A DNA stretch of 64,000 nt from Pseudoteredinibacter isoporae_A (GTDB taxonomy: Bacteria > Pseudomonadota > Gammaproteobacteria > Pseudomonadales > Cellvibrionaceae), in contig NZ_BAABWJ010000001.1 of NCBI RefSeq assembly GCF_040372805.1, positions 496,001-560,000 on the forward strand. The letters run 5' to 3'. How positions within the stretch are numbered: position 1 is the first letter of the stretch; each line of letters begins with the position of its first letter. Under the pieces are notes generated by a model. It did no database searches, was not told where the DNA came from, and saw only the letters and a list, made by a program, of their open reading frames with translations. Both the position numbers and the translations under genes were made by a program. Shown in pieces: positions 25,404 through 33,465 of the stretch.

Positions 25404-27080
25404 ATGTCAGTCTGGTTCGAGAAGCACCAAGCCACTCTGGAAAAAGCCCTGGACGCCTGCGCCAAGCGTTATGCCTGGACCGCGTATCAGGAAAGCCCCA
25501 GCAGCAAGATTCATGGCAGCGAGCGCCCCGCCGCAGGCAAAGCCAACTTTGAAGCCCTGCTCGGCCAACCTTATCCACTTGAGCAACCGGCAACCATCGG
25601 CCAGACCGGCGCGGAAATCAGCCCTTACACCAAAGAGGCCCTTGGCATTCGCTACCCCAAAGCCGATGTAGAAGCACTGTACGAGCACATTGATTTAGCC
25701 AAAGCCCAATGGCGCCAAACCAGTATTGAAGAGCGTGTGGGCCTTTGCCTGGAAATGCTCCACCGTTGCAGTGAGCAGCTATTTGAAAACGCTCACGCCA
25801 CCATGCACACCTCCGGACAAAGCTACATCATGGCTTTTGCCGGCTCCGGCGCCAATGCCCTGGACCGCGGCCTGGAAGCATTAGCCTATGCCTACAAGGC
25901 CATGAAAGATGTACCTACAAACGCCGATTGGGAACGTCAATTCGGGGCCGATGGTGCAGCCCGATTGGAAAAACGCTATCGCCTGATGCCTCGCGGCGTG
26001 GGAGTGGTGATCTGCTGCGCCACATTTCCACTGTGGAACGGTTACCCGGCACTCTGCGCCAGCCTGGCCACTGGCAATCCCGTCGTTATGAAACCTCACC
26101 CAGCGGCAATCCTACCCGTTGCCTTGATGGTGAGTCGTTGTCGGGACATCCTGAGTGAAGCGGGTTACGACCCAAACCTGGTCACCATGGTAGCCGACAC
26201 TCGAGAGGAGCCCGCCACGATGGCATTGCTGGAGCATCCAGATACGGCCATTGTCGACTTCACGGGCAGCCCAAGGTTTGGTCACTGGATCGAACAAAAT
26301 TGCCGCGATAAATTGGTCTACACCGAAACGGCCGGCTGCAACTCCGTGGTAATCGAATCCACCGATAATCTCGCCGCCATGAGCAAAGCCATTGCCCACT
26401 CCCTGTGCCAGGCGTCTGCCCAGATGTGCACCAGCGTACAAAATGTTCATATTCCGGCAGACGGCATTTTAGTGAACGGTGAGCGAGTCGCTTACGAAGA
26501 CGTTTGTCAGGCAATTGTCGCGGCCGTCGATGCCCATCTGGAAAACCCCAAGAACGCGGCTTTCCTCTGCGGCACTCTGGTCGACGACAACATTTACCAA
26601 ACCCTCGACCGGCTCGCGGAACAGGGCGAGCAACGCGGCACTGTTCTGCGTCACTCCGGCCCGTATGACAATCCAGGCTTCCCTAATGCCCGCACGGCAA
26701 CGCCATTAATTCTGGCCGTCAGCAACACAGACGCCGATCTCTACCGGGAAGAACTGTTCGGCCCGGTGTCCTTTATGATCAAAGGCAAAGACGCCGACGA
26801 TTGCTTGGCAGCGGCGACCCGCGACGCCAAAGAACGCGGTGCAATTACCTCGCATGTTTACAGCATCGACGATGACTTTCTGGAGAAAGCACAGGATGCC
26901 TACAATTTTGCGGGGGCGTCAGTGGCCTGCAATTTAATGGGCATGCCGATTAATTTCGCTGCGGCCTACAGCGATTTTCATGTCACCGGTTTGAACCCAG
27001 CGGGCAATGCCTGTTTAGCGGATCTGGCATTTGTTACCAGTCGTTTTCGCATCGTACAAAGTAAAGTCATGCGCAGCTGA
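25404..27080 (+). CDS. PaaN-type aldehyde dehydrogenase
   Basis: 558 residues. It fits the PaaN group of aldehyde dehydrogenases, named from phenylacetate degradation; about residues 80-550 are ALDH fold (RGVGVVICCATFPLWNGYPALC, NPVVMKPHP, VDFTGSPRFG). It is shorter than PaaZ (about 680) because the C-terminal MaoC hydratase domain is absent, so only NAD(P)-dependent aldehyde oxidation is expected. No paaABCDE ring oxygenase is in the window, so phenylacetate is not an assured substrate. The ATG at 25404 follows GAGGAA at six bases. First gene of a six-gene operon, with 98 bp to the thiolase. Confidence 0.85.
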   Translation: MSVWFEKHQATLEKALDACAKRYAWTAYQESPSSKIHGSERPAAGKANFEALLGQPYPLEQPATIGQTGAEISPYTKEALGIRYPKADVEALYEHIDLAKAQWRQTSIEERVGLCLEMLHRCSEQLFENAHATMHTSGQSYIMAFAGSGANALDRGLEALAYAYKAMKDVPTNADWERQFGADGAARLEKRYRLMPRGVGVVICCATFPLWNGYPALCASLATGNPVVMKPHPAAILPVALMVSRCRDILSEAGYDPNLVTMVADTREEPATMALLEHPDTAIVDFTGSPRFGHWIEQNCRDKLVYTETAGCNSVVIESTDNLAAMSKAIAHSLCQASAQMCTSVQNVHIPADGILVNGERVAYEDVCQAIVAAVDAHLENPKNAAFLCGTLVDDNIYQTLDRLAEQGEQRGTVLRHSGPYDNPGFPNARTATPLILAVSNTDADLYREELFGPVSFMIKGKDADDCLAAATRDAKERGAITSHVYSIDDDFLEKAQDAYNFAGASVACNLMGMPINFAAAYSDFHVTGLNPAGNACLADLAFVTSRFRIVQSKVMRS

Positions 27081-27178
27081 ACACGCGCCATTGACATTGC
27101 AGTACCTCAGGGTGCTGCGTACTTCTGATACCAGACAGGCAATGGCTGGGCAACCTTCACCGCAAGCAGATAATTCGT

Positions 27179-28438
27179 ATGAATGATATTGTAATTGCCG
27201 GCATCGGCATGACCGGGCTCGGCAAAATGCCAGACCGCAGTGTAAAAGATCTCAGTGCCGAAGCCGTTAACCTCGCACTGTCCGACGCCTGTGCACGCGT
27301 TGAAGATATCGAAGCTGCCTGGTTTTCCAATACTCGCCAACAAATGCTGGAAGGACAAAACACCATCCGTGGGCAGATTGCATTGCGCCCACTGGGTTTT
27401 GAATCCATTCCCATTTGCAATGTCGAAAACGCCTGCGCCTCAGGCTCGTCTGCTCTCTATCAAGCCGTCACCCATATACGCGCCGGAATGGCCGAAATGG
27501 TGTTGGTGCTGGGAGCAGAAAAAATGTTTTTCCCCGAGAAGCGCGATGCCATGTTCAAGGCTTTTATGGGCGGCACCGATATTGACCGCCTGGATGAATT
27601 CAGCGAAGCCATCGAACAAACCGCTGTGGATATGATTCCTGAGCCTTTACGCAATATCGATACCGGTCAACGCAGCTTTTTTATGGACAGCTACGCCGCC
27701 CAAGCACGACTGCATATGAAAACGTTTGGCACCCGCCAGGATCAGCTCGCCATGGCAGCCGCTAAAAATCACTGGCACTCCACTATGAATCCTTTGGCTC
27801 AATATCAAAATGACATGAGCACCGAGGAAATCATGAATGCCCGACTGATCAGCTGGCCCTTTACCTTGCCGATGTGCGCCCCCATTTCCGACGGCGCAGC
27901 GTGTGCCGTTGTCTGCTCCAGCAGCGCCTTGGGCAAACTGGAAAAGCGAGGTTACCAACGTCAGCGCGCCATTCGAATTCGCGGCATTCACCTGGCCAGC
28001 GGTCAGAGTCGTGCGCCCGATGATTTTGCCCAACATATTGGCCGCGTCGCGGCTTTAGGTGCTTACGAGCAAGCCGGTATAGACGGTAAAGATGTGGATG
28101 TGGCCGAAGTACACGATGCCACCGCTTATGCCGAAATTCAGCAGATCGAAAACCTCGGGCTCTGCAATATTGGCGAAGGCGGCGCATTTACAGAAGCGGG
28201 CGAAACCACACTCGGCGGACGTGTTCCCGTCAATCCTTCCGGCGGTTTGGTTTCCAAAGGTCACCCGGTTGGGGCAACTGGCATTATGCAACTGCAGGAA
28301 CTGTGCACACAATTGCGCGGCGAAGCGGGCAAACGTCAGGTAGAAAACCCTCGCATCGCTGTCGCCGAAAATGGCGGCGGCTTTTACGAACATGAAGAAG
28401 CCGCAACTGTAGTGACGGTACTGGAGCGCCAGTCATGA
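27179..28438 (+). CDS. Thiolase-superfamily protein (SCP2-type acetyl-CoA acetyltransferase)
   Basis: 419 residues. The nucleophilic cysteine is in NVENACASGSSAL (Cys86), and the C-terminal GGLVSKGHPVGATG supplies the catalytic histidine. DVAEVHDATAYAEI replaces the usual NEAF-type motif, as in SCP2-thiolases and lipid-transfer proteins rather than classic degradative thiolases. Such enzymes cleave or handle branched or cyclic beta-ketoacyl-CoAs, for example from sterol or terpene side chains. It overlaps the acyl-CoA ligase by four bases (ATGA), giving coupling. Its ribosome-binding site is weak. Confidence 0.87.
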   Translation: MNDIVIAGIGMTGLGKMPDRSVKDLSAEAVNLALSDACARVEDIEAAWFSNTRQQMLEGQNTIRGQIALRPLGFESIPICNVENACASGSSALYQAVTHIRAGMAEMVLVLGAEKMFFPEKRDAMFKAFMGGTDIDRLDEFSEAIEQTAVDMIPEPLRNIDTGQRSFFMDSYAAQARLHMKTFGTRQDQLAMAAAKNHWHSTMNPLAQYQNDMSTEEIMNARLISWPFTLPMCAPISDGAACAVVCSSSALGKLEKRGYQRQRAIRIRGIHLASGQSRAPDDFAQHIGRVAALGAYEQAGIDGKDVDVAEVHDATAYAEIQQIENLGLCNIGEGGAFTEAGETTLGGRVPVNPSGGLVSKGHPVGATGIMQLQELCTQLRGEAGKRQVENPRIAVAENGGGFYEHEEAATVVTVLERQS

Positions 28439-29955
28439 GCGCTGACAAAATCGACCTTCCCTTACCGATTGATTATGTTTACCAGGGCTTTGCTCTCAAT
28501 GCCTCAGCTATTGCCGCAAGTGATGATAGAGAGACCATTGACTATCAGGAATTGAAAATTCGCGCAGAAGCCTTGGCCATGGTCTTGCAAGACCGCGTGC
28601 CGGAAGCCAGCCGCATAGCATTATGCGCACAAAACCATATTGATCACCTGGTGAGTTTTCTGGCCATTTTGCTTGCTGGTCATTGTTGGGTGCCAATCAA
28701 CCCGAAAAACGGCGCACAACTGAATCGACAACTGTTGCAAAAAAGTCAGCCAAATCTGGTTTTGGTTGATCCCGACAGCGAGGCCACACTGGCGGATGAT
28801 CCCACTAGCCGAATATATCTTCGTCACTCCCACCACAACAGCATTCAAACATTAAGTCAGGCATTTCGCGGACAAGCATTTACGCCCGTTCGAGCGAAAG
28901 CCGATGACATCTTTGGCATTAAATTTACTGGTGGCACCACAGGCGAACCCAAAGGAGTGATGCAAAGTCACGCCAATGTGGCTGCGGTAGTCGAAAATAT
29001 GCAAGCGCTGTTTCAGTTCAATAGCAACGATGGCAATTTGGCCGTTGCACCACTGACCCATGGCGGCTCTCACTATATTTTACCCTTGCTGGCGGTTGGC
29101 GGTCGGCAAGTATTGCTACCGCAGGCCAATACCGACCTCATTCGCGAAGCCTTTCGACAGCGAGGCGCCAGCGTCAGTTTTATGCCACCAACTCTGATTT
29201 ATAAAATTATGGATTGCGGCCCCGATGCAGAATCGGATTTTTCCAAGCTGCGTCATCTCACCTACAGCGCCGCCCCCATGCCTCCGGAACGAATTCAACA
29301 AGCCATTGATTTTTTTGGTCCCAAACTGTCAACGGTCTACGGCCAGACCGAAGCCCCCATGACCATTACCGCTATGACAGCGGAGGATATGACCCAGTCT
29401 CGTTTGCAAAGCTCAGTGGGCAAGGCTTGCCTCCACAGTGACATCGCCATTGTTAATGAGCAGGGTGAGCAATTGCCAACAGGGGAAAGCGGGGAAATCA
29501 TTACCCGAGGCAACATTGTCATGGCCGGGTATTTTCAGGAAGCTGACAAAACCCAAGACACAATTCGCGAAGGCTGGCTCCATACCGGTGACCTGGGTTA
29601 CATCGATCAAGACGGCTATTTATTTTTACAAGGCCGAGCCAAGGAATTGATCATTAGCGGCGGTTTTAATGTTTACCCCGCGGAGGTGGAAAACGTACTG
29701 AGCGAGATTTCAGGCATACGTGAAGCCGCCGTCTTTTCGGTCGACGATGACTATTGGGGAGAGCGGGTCGAAGCCGCCATTTGCGTCGACGAAACGTTTG
29801 GGCTGAGTGATGACACGCTCAGCCAGAAAGTGAAAGCCGAACTCGGTGCAGTTAAAACGCCCAAGGCCTTCCATCGACTTGCACAACTGCCTCGCAATCC
29901 TGTCGGGAAAGTCGTCAAGCGCGAAATCAAATCACTCATCTATCCTGGTTCCTAA
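28435..29955 (+). CDS. Class I adenylate-forming acyl-CoA ligase
   Basis: 506 residues. All ANL superfamily motifs are present: P-loop FTGGTTGEPKGVM (about 160), YGQTEAP, HTGDLGYID, GRAKELIISGGFNVYP and the C-terminal NPVGKVVK with the catalytic lysine. It activates a carboxylic acid with ATP and CoA. Substrate range cannot be read from sequence; by position it would feed the thiolases and PaaN-type dehydrogenase of this operon. The start is coupled to the upstream thiolase stop. Confidence 0.9.
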   Translation: MSADKIDLPLPIDYVYQGFALNASAIAASDDRETIDYQELKIRAEALAMVLQDRVPEASRIALCAQNHIDHLVSFLAILLAGHCWVPINPKNGAQLNRQLLQKSQPNLVLVDPDSEATLADDPTSRIYLRHSHHNSIQTLSQAFRGQAFTPVRAKADDIFGIKFTGGTTGEPKGVMQSHANVAAVVENMQALFQFNSNDGNLAVAPLTHGGSHYILPLLAVGGRQVLLPQANTDLIREAFRQRGASVSFMPPTLIYKIMDCGPDAESDFSKLRHLTYSAAPMPPERIQQAIDFFGPKLSTVYGQTEAPMTITAMTAEDMTQSRLQSSVGKACLHSDIAIVNEQGEQLPTGESGEIITRGNIVMAGYFQEADKTQDTIREGWLHTGDLGYIDQDGYLFLQGRAKELIISGGFNVYPAEVENVLSEISGIREAAVFSVDDDYWGERVEAAICVDETFGLSDDTLSQKVKAELGAVKTPKAFHRLAQLPRNPVGKVVKREIKSLIYPGS

Positions 29956-29956
29956 T

Positions 29957-30406
29957 ATGAGCGACCCTATTAATTTTAATCAACTCAGTCATTTAAGCGG
30001 AAAAGAAAGAATCGAACAGTTTGAAGCCATGGAGCATCGCGGCGGCATGGCAGAAAACCTGGGGTATACCGTCACCGAGTATGGCGAAGGCTATGTGGTT
30101 TACGAATACAGACTTAAAGATCGGCATGTCAATCTGATTGGTACCCTGCACGGCGGCATCATGGCAACGCTATTGGATACTGCCATGGGTGCTGCCGTCA
30201 TGACACTTCTCGATGTCGGCGAGCGTCACATTATGACCGACATTACGAGCAAATTTATTCGCCCCGTCACCAGCGCAGAAGATGTACTCACTGTACGGGC
30301 CGAAGTCGAACATGCTGGCCGGCGCACCCTCGCCACCGCTGGCACCATTCATAACAAAGCTGGAAAGCTGGTTGCACGTGCAATCGGCTCTGCCATGAAA
30401 ATTTAG
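29957..30406 (+). CDS. PaaI-like hotdog thioesterase
   Basis: 149 residues, a single hotdog domain with the PaaI-type motif LHGGIMATLLDTAMGAAV (Asp is the usual catalytic residue) around 60-80. It probably hydrolyses stalled or aromatic acyl-CoAs and returns CoA to the pool. The start is the ATG at 29957, one base after the ligase stop; the longer frame from 29846 overlaps the ligase and has no family similarity. Third-in-operon accessory to the ligase. Confidence 0.88.
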   Translation: MSDPINFNQLSHLSGKERIEQFEAMEHRGGMAENLGYTVTEYGEGYVVYEYRLKDRHVNLIGTLHGGIMATLLDTAMGAAVMTLLDVGERHIMTDITSKFIRPVTSAEDVLTVRAEVEHAGRRTLATAGTIHNKAGKLVARAIGSAMKI

Positions 30407-30418
30407 GAGCCCTGATCG

Positions 30419-31330
30419 ATGAACCGCGAAGAACTCTTGAACACATTGACCCTACCCGCCATGTGTGCCCCCATGTTTTTAATTAGCGGACCCGAGATGG
30501 TGATCGCCGCATCCAAAGCCGGAATGCTCGGTTGCTTTCCGACCCCCAACGCTCGCAGCCCAGACATTCTCGATCAGTGGATGACACAAATTAAAAACGA
30601 ACTCGGCGATACCCCCTGGGCTGTGAACATTGTGGTACACCCGTCTTATCCGAGGCGTGATACCGACTTGGAACTGATTAAGAAACACCAACCTCCGATC
30701 GTGGTCACGGCTCTTGGCAGCCCGGCCCACATTATTGAAGAAGTGCATGCCTACGGTGGCCTGGTTGTTGCGGACGTCATCTCGCCCGGTTTTGCCAAAA
30801 AAGCTGTTGCTGCTGGCGTCGATGGTTTGGTTCTCGTTGCTGCGGGCGCGGGCGGACATACCGGGTATTTATCCCCCTTTGTATTCGTACGCGAGGTGCG
30901 TGAATTCTGGGATGGTTTGCTGATGCTCGGGGGCGGTCTTTCCAGTGGCGCCGACATTCACGCCGTGCAAGTTATGGGCGCCGATATGGCCAATCTGGGC
31001 ACCCGTTTTATTCCCACTCAGGAAAGTCTGGCGCAGGATGCCTATAAAAAAATGGTGGTTGATTGCACGGCCGATGACATCATGATTTCCGATGCCATCA
31101 CTGGCGTAAAGGCCAACTGGATGATTCCTTCTTTGGTTCAAGCAGGCTATGACCCACGTAATATGCCCAGCGCCGCCGGCATTAATTTCGCCGAAGCGGG
31201 CGCCGATGCAAAAAAATGGAAAGACATATGGGCCGCCGGTCAGGGTGTTGGGGCCAGCCAATCCATTCAAAGCGTTGCGGATTTAACCCAGGAACTTATT
31301 CAGGAATACCAAGAAGCTCGAGGAAACTAA
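30419..31330 (+). CDS. Nitronate monooxygenase-family FMN protein
   Basis: 303 residues, a TIM-barrel flavoprotein of the NMO/2-nitropropane dioxygenase family. Visible features are PAMCAPMFLISGPEMVIAASKAG at the N-terminus, the phosphate-binding GADMANLGTRF near the C-terminus, and AAGAGGHTG, with the family's catalytic histidine, near residue 145. Nitronate detoxification is the named activity, but many homologues in acyl-CoA catabolic clusters are thought to be enoyl-reductase-like. In this context a role in reducing or oxidising an acyl-CoA intermediate is more plausible than nitronate removal. Confidence 0.83.
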   Translation: MNREELLNTLTLPAMCAPMFLISGPEMVIAASKAGMLGCFPTPNARSPDILDQWMTQIKNELGDTPWAVNIVVHPSYPRRDTDLELIKKHQPPIVVTALGSPAHIIEEVHAYGGLVVADVISPGFAKKAVAAGVDGLVLVAAGAGGHTGYLSPFVFVREVREFWDGLLMLGGGLSSGADIHAVQVMGADMANLGTRFIPTQESLAQDAYKKMVVDCTADDIMISDAITGVKANWMIPSLVQAGYDPRNMPSAAGINFAEAGADAKKWKDIWAAGQGVGASQSIQSVADLTQELIQEYQEARGN

Positions 31331-31331
31331 A

Positions 31332-32537
31332 ATGAATACCTTCGATGATGTTTATATTTACGAAACCCTGCGCAGCCCCAGAACGAAAGCCAAAGCAGGC
31401 ACGGGTTTATCGGGCCTGTCTTCCATTGAAGTGATGTTACCGTTATTTAATGAACTGGAAGCGCGAGCGCCGGGTTCAAAAAAGATATGCGGAGATCTGA
31501 TTTTAGGCAGCGCCACTCAAACCGGAGAGCAAGGTGCCAATGTCGCGAAACTCGCGGCCAATACCGCTGGCTGGACTCAATTGCCGGCGATGACCATCAA
31601 TCGCTATTGCACATCCGCGCTGGACGCCATGGCCATTGCCGCGGGAAAAATCAGCCTGGGTATAGATCAGGCCGTACTCGCCGGTGGCGTGGAAATGATG
31701 TCCCGGACGCCGATGATGAGCGATAAAGCTCCAGGCTTTATGGATCCGAAAGTCGCGACCGCTGCGCACAATCTCCCATTGGGTATTGGCGCAGATTTGA
31801 TCGCCAGTTTGCAAAGCATCAGCCGCGGAGACGCCGACCGTTACGCATTGCGCAGTCAAGAGCGTGCAAGCAGAGCGATCTCCGAAGGTCGTTTCAAACG
31901 ATCGGTCGTGGGCATTTCAACCGAACATGGATTGATGGAAACCGACAATGCCCCAAGATCCGGCGGTAGCTTGGAAAGCCTGGCGGAATTATCAGCCTCG
32001 TTCGCCAAGATGGGGGCCATGGGAATTGACCAGGCACTGCTGGCACAATTTAAAGAACTGAGTGAGATCAACCATATTCATCATCCTGGAAATTCACCGG
32101 GCATGGTCGACGGTGCGTCACTGAATCTGATGGGCAACAAAAGCATTGCGGATGATCTCGGCGTAAGCGCTCGTGGCCGCGTACTCGGTTTCGCTAATGC
32201 CTGTGGTGATCCGCGCCTGGTATTGACCGGCGGTATCGATGCCGCCGACAAACTTTTAGCGGCCCAAAAAATGACAATGAAAGATGTGGACCTGATGGAG
32301 TTCAATGAATCCTTCGCAGCCACCAGCATTTACTGCCAGCGTCATTTTGATCTGGACGATGAACAATACAATGTGAATGGCGGTGCCTTATCCCTCGGCC
32401 ACCCAATGGGAGCCACCGGTGCAATGCTGGTCGGCATGGCACTGGATGAGCTGGAACGTCAGGATAAATCCTTAGCCTTAATTGCGGTCAGCGGCGCCAT
32501 TGGTATCGGCACAGCCATGTTGGTCGAGCGCGTCTGA
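31332..32537 (+). CDS. Acetyl-CoA C-acyltransferase (thiolase)
   Basis: 401 residues of the degradative/biosynthetic thiolase type. The nucleophile Cys93 is in NRYCTSALDAMA, the NEAF-like motif appears as EFNESFAATS, and the catalytic His is in GGALSLGHPMGATG. It cleaves beta-ketoacyl-CoA to acetyl-CoA plus a shortened acyl-CoA. The canonical arrangement contrasts with the SCP2-type paralogue earlier in the operon. GAGGAA lies just upstream. It is the last gene before a hairpin terminator. Confidence 0.92.
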   Translation: MNTFDDVYIYETLRSPRTKAKAGTGLSGLSSIEVMLPLFNELEARAPGSKKICGDLILGSATQTGEQGANVAKLAANTAGWTQLPAMTINRYCTSALDAMAIAAGKISLGIDQAVLAGGVEMMSRTPMMSDKAPGFMDPKVATAAHNLPLGIGADLIASLQSISRGDADRYALRSQERASRAISEGRFKRSVVGISTEHGLMETDNAPRSGGSLESLAELSASFAKMGAMGIDQALLAQFKELSEINHIHHPGNSPGMVDGASLNLMGNKSIADDLGVSARGRVLGFANACGDPRLVLTGGIDAADKLLAAQKMTMKDVDLMEFNESFAATSIYCQRHFDLDDEQYNVNGGALSLGHPMGATGAMLVGMALDELERQDKSLALIAVSGAIGIGTAMLVERV

Positions 32538-32543
32538 TTTCCT

Positions 32544-32576
32544 CGCTGCCGGAGCTCTCGCTTTGGCAGCGTTTTC
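32544..32576 (+). terminator. Terminator of acyl-CoA catabolic operon
   Basis: CGCTGCC (32544-32550) pairs with GGCAGCG (32565-32571) over a 14-base loop, followed by TTTTC and a further T-rich run. Confidence 0.65.
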
Positions 32577-32668
32577 ATTGTCCTTTTTTTCTTTTATCTT
32601 TTTCTGAATCTTGAAGAATGCACCATGCGGGTCAATAATGAATTTTTCGCCAACGGAAAGGCCTGGCC

Positions 32669-33415
32669 ATGTGGATTCGGTGCTTATGCCTATTTTTGAT
32701 ATCAAGTCATGCTGGTGCAACAAACCATTATAAAATAGGCACTCAAAACTTCGATTATTCCCCCCAATACAACTTTATTAGCCGGAAAGACAAAGGCTAT
32801 GCCTGGGCCGTACTGGAAGCGTTTGCCAGACAGGAAAATCTTCACTTTGAATATGTTCCTTTACCCCTCAGGCGTTTGCAGGATGAACTAAGACGGGGCA
32901 GTATCGATTTTATCTACCCAGGCAATGCCCGCTGGCTGGAAGGCGAGAACCCGCATCCGTCAGACAAAACCTTCAGCCGAGCTTTAACCATGGCCACCTA
33001 CGGCACCATGGTACAACGTCGACGCAACGGTGTGGGTGCAGAAAACTTTCGCTCCGTAGCATTCCCGAAAGGCTTTTCACCCACCAAATGGCGAGCACTG
33101 TTAAAAAAGAAACAATTGCAACTTGTGGAAACCAGCACTCCTGAATTAGCCTTAAAAATGGTACTTCGAGACCGAGCCGATGGCGCCGACATCGAATACA
33201 ATGTCACCCAATTTATTTTGAATAAACTGGGTCACCCAGGAAAGTTGGTGATGGACGACACTCTCCCCATCACGGTTGTTGGTTTTAGAGTATCGACTAT
33301 TCAACATCGGGAGATGATTGAACGACTGAATGCTTTTCTTATTGACAATCAATCGTTAATCGACAGCTTGAAGAAAAAATACGGCATAGAATCAGACAAT
33401 AATCAGCACTGGTGA
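32669..33415 (+). CDS. Orphan periplasmic substrate-binding protein (SBP family 3-like)
   Basis: 248 residues with a signal peptide (cleavage near SSHAGA, residue 17). The remainder is an extracellular solute-binding protein fold, two alpha/beta lobes, similar to bacterial family 3 (HISBP/amino-acid type): AVLEAFARQENLHFEYVPLPLRRLQDELRRG, PGNARWLEGENP, and the hinge TSTPELALKMVL. No ABC permease or ATPase is nearby. It converges on a chemoreceptor gene, so it could present a ligand to a sensor, but the receptor periplasmic domain looks like a haem domain rather than an SBP-binding one. Confidence 0.72.
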   Translation: MWIRCLCLFLISSHAGATNHYKIGTQNFDYSPQYNFISRKDKGYAWAVLEAFARQENLHFEYVPLPLRRLQDELRRGSIDFIYPGNARWLEGENPHPSDKTFSRALTMATYGTMVQRRRNGVGAENFRSVAFPKGFSPTKWRALLKKKQLQLVETSTPELALKMVLRDRADGADIEYNVTQFILNKLGHPGKLVMDDTLPITVVGFRVSTIQHREMIERLNAFLIDNQSLIDSLKKKYGIESDNNQHW

Positions 33416-33421
33416 GGACGG

Positions 33422-33449
33422 AAAACGGCGGAGGCATGTGCCTCCACCG
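33422..33449 (-). terminator. Terminator of chemoreceptor gene
   Basis: Reading leftward, CGGTGGAGGC pairs with GCCTCCGCCG over a four-base loop (arms 33440-33449 and 33426-33435, one G-U pair), followed by four T. Confidence 0.65.
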
Positions 33450-33465
33450 AAAGGAGCAAATCGTT

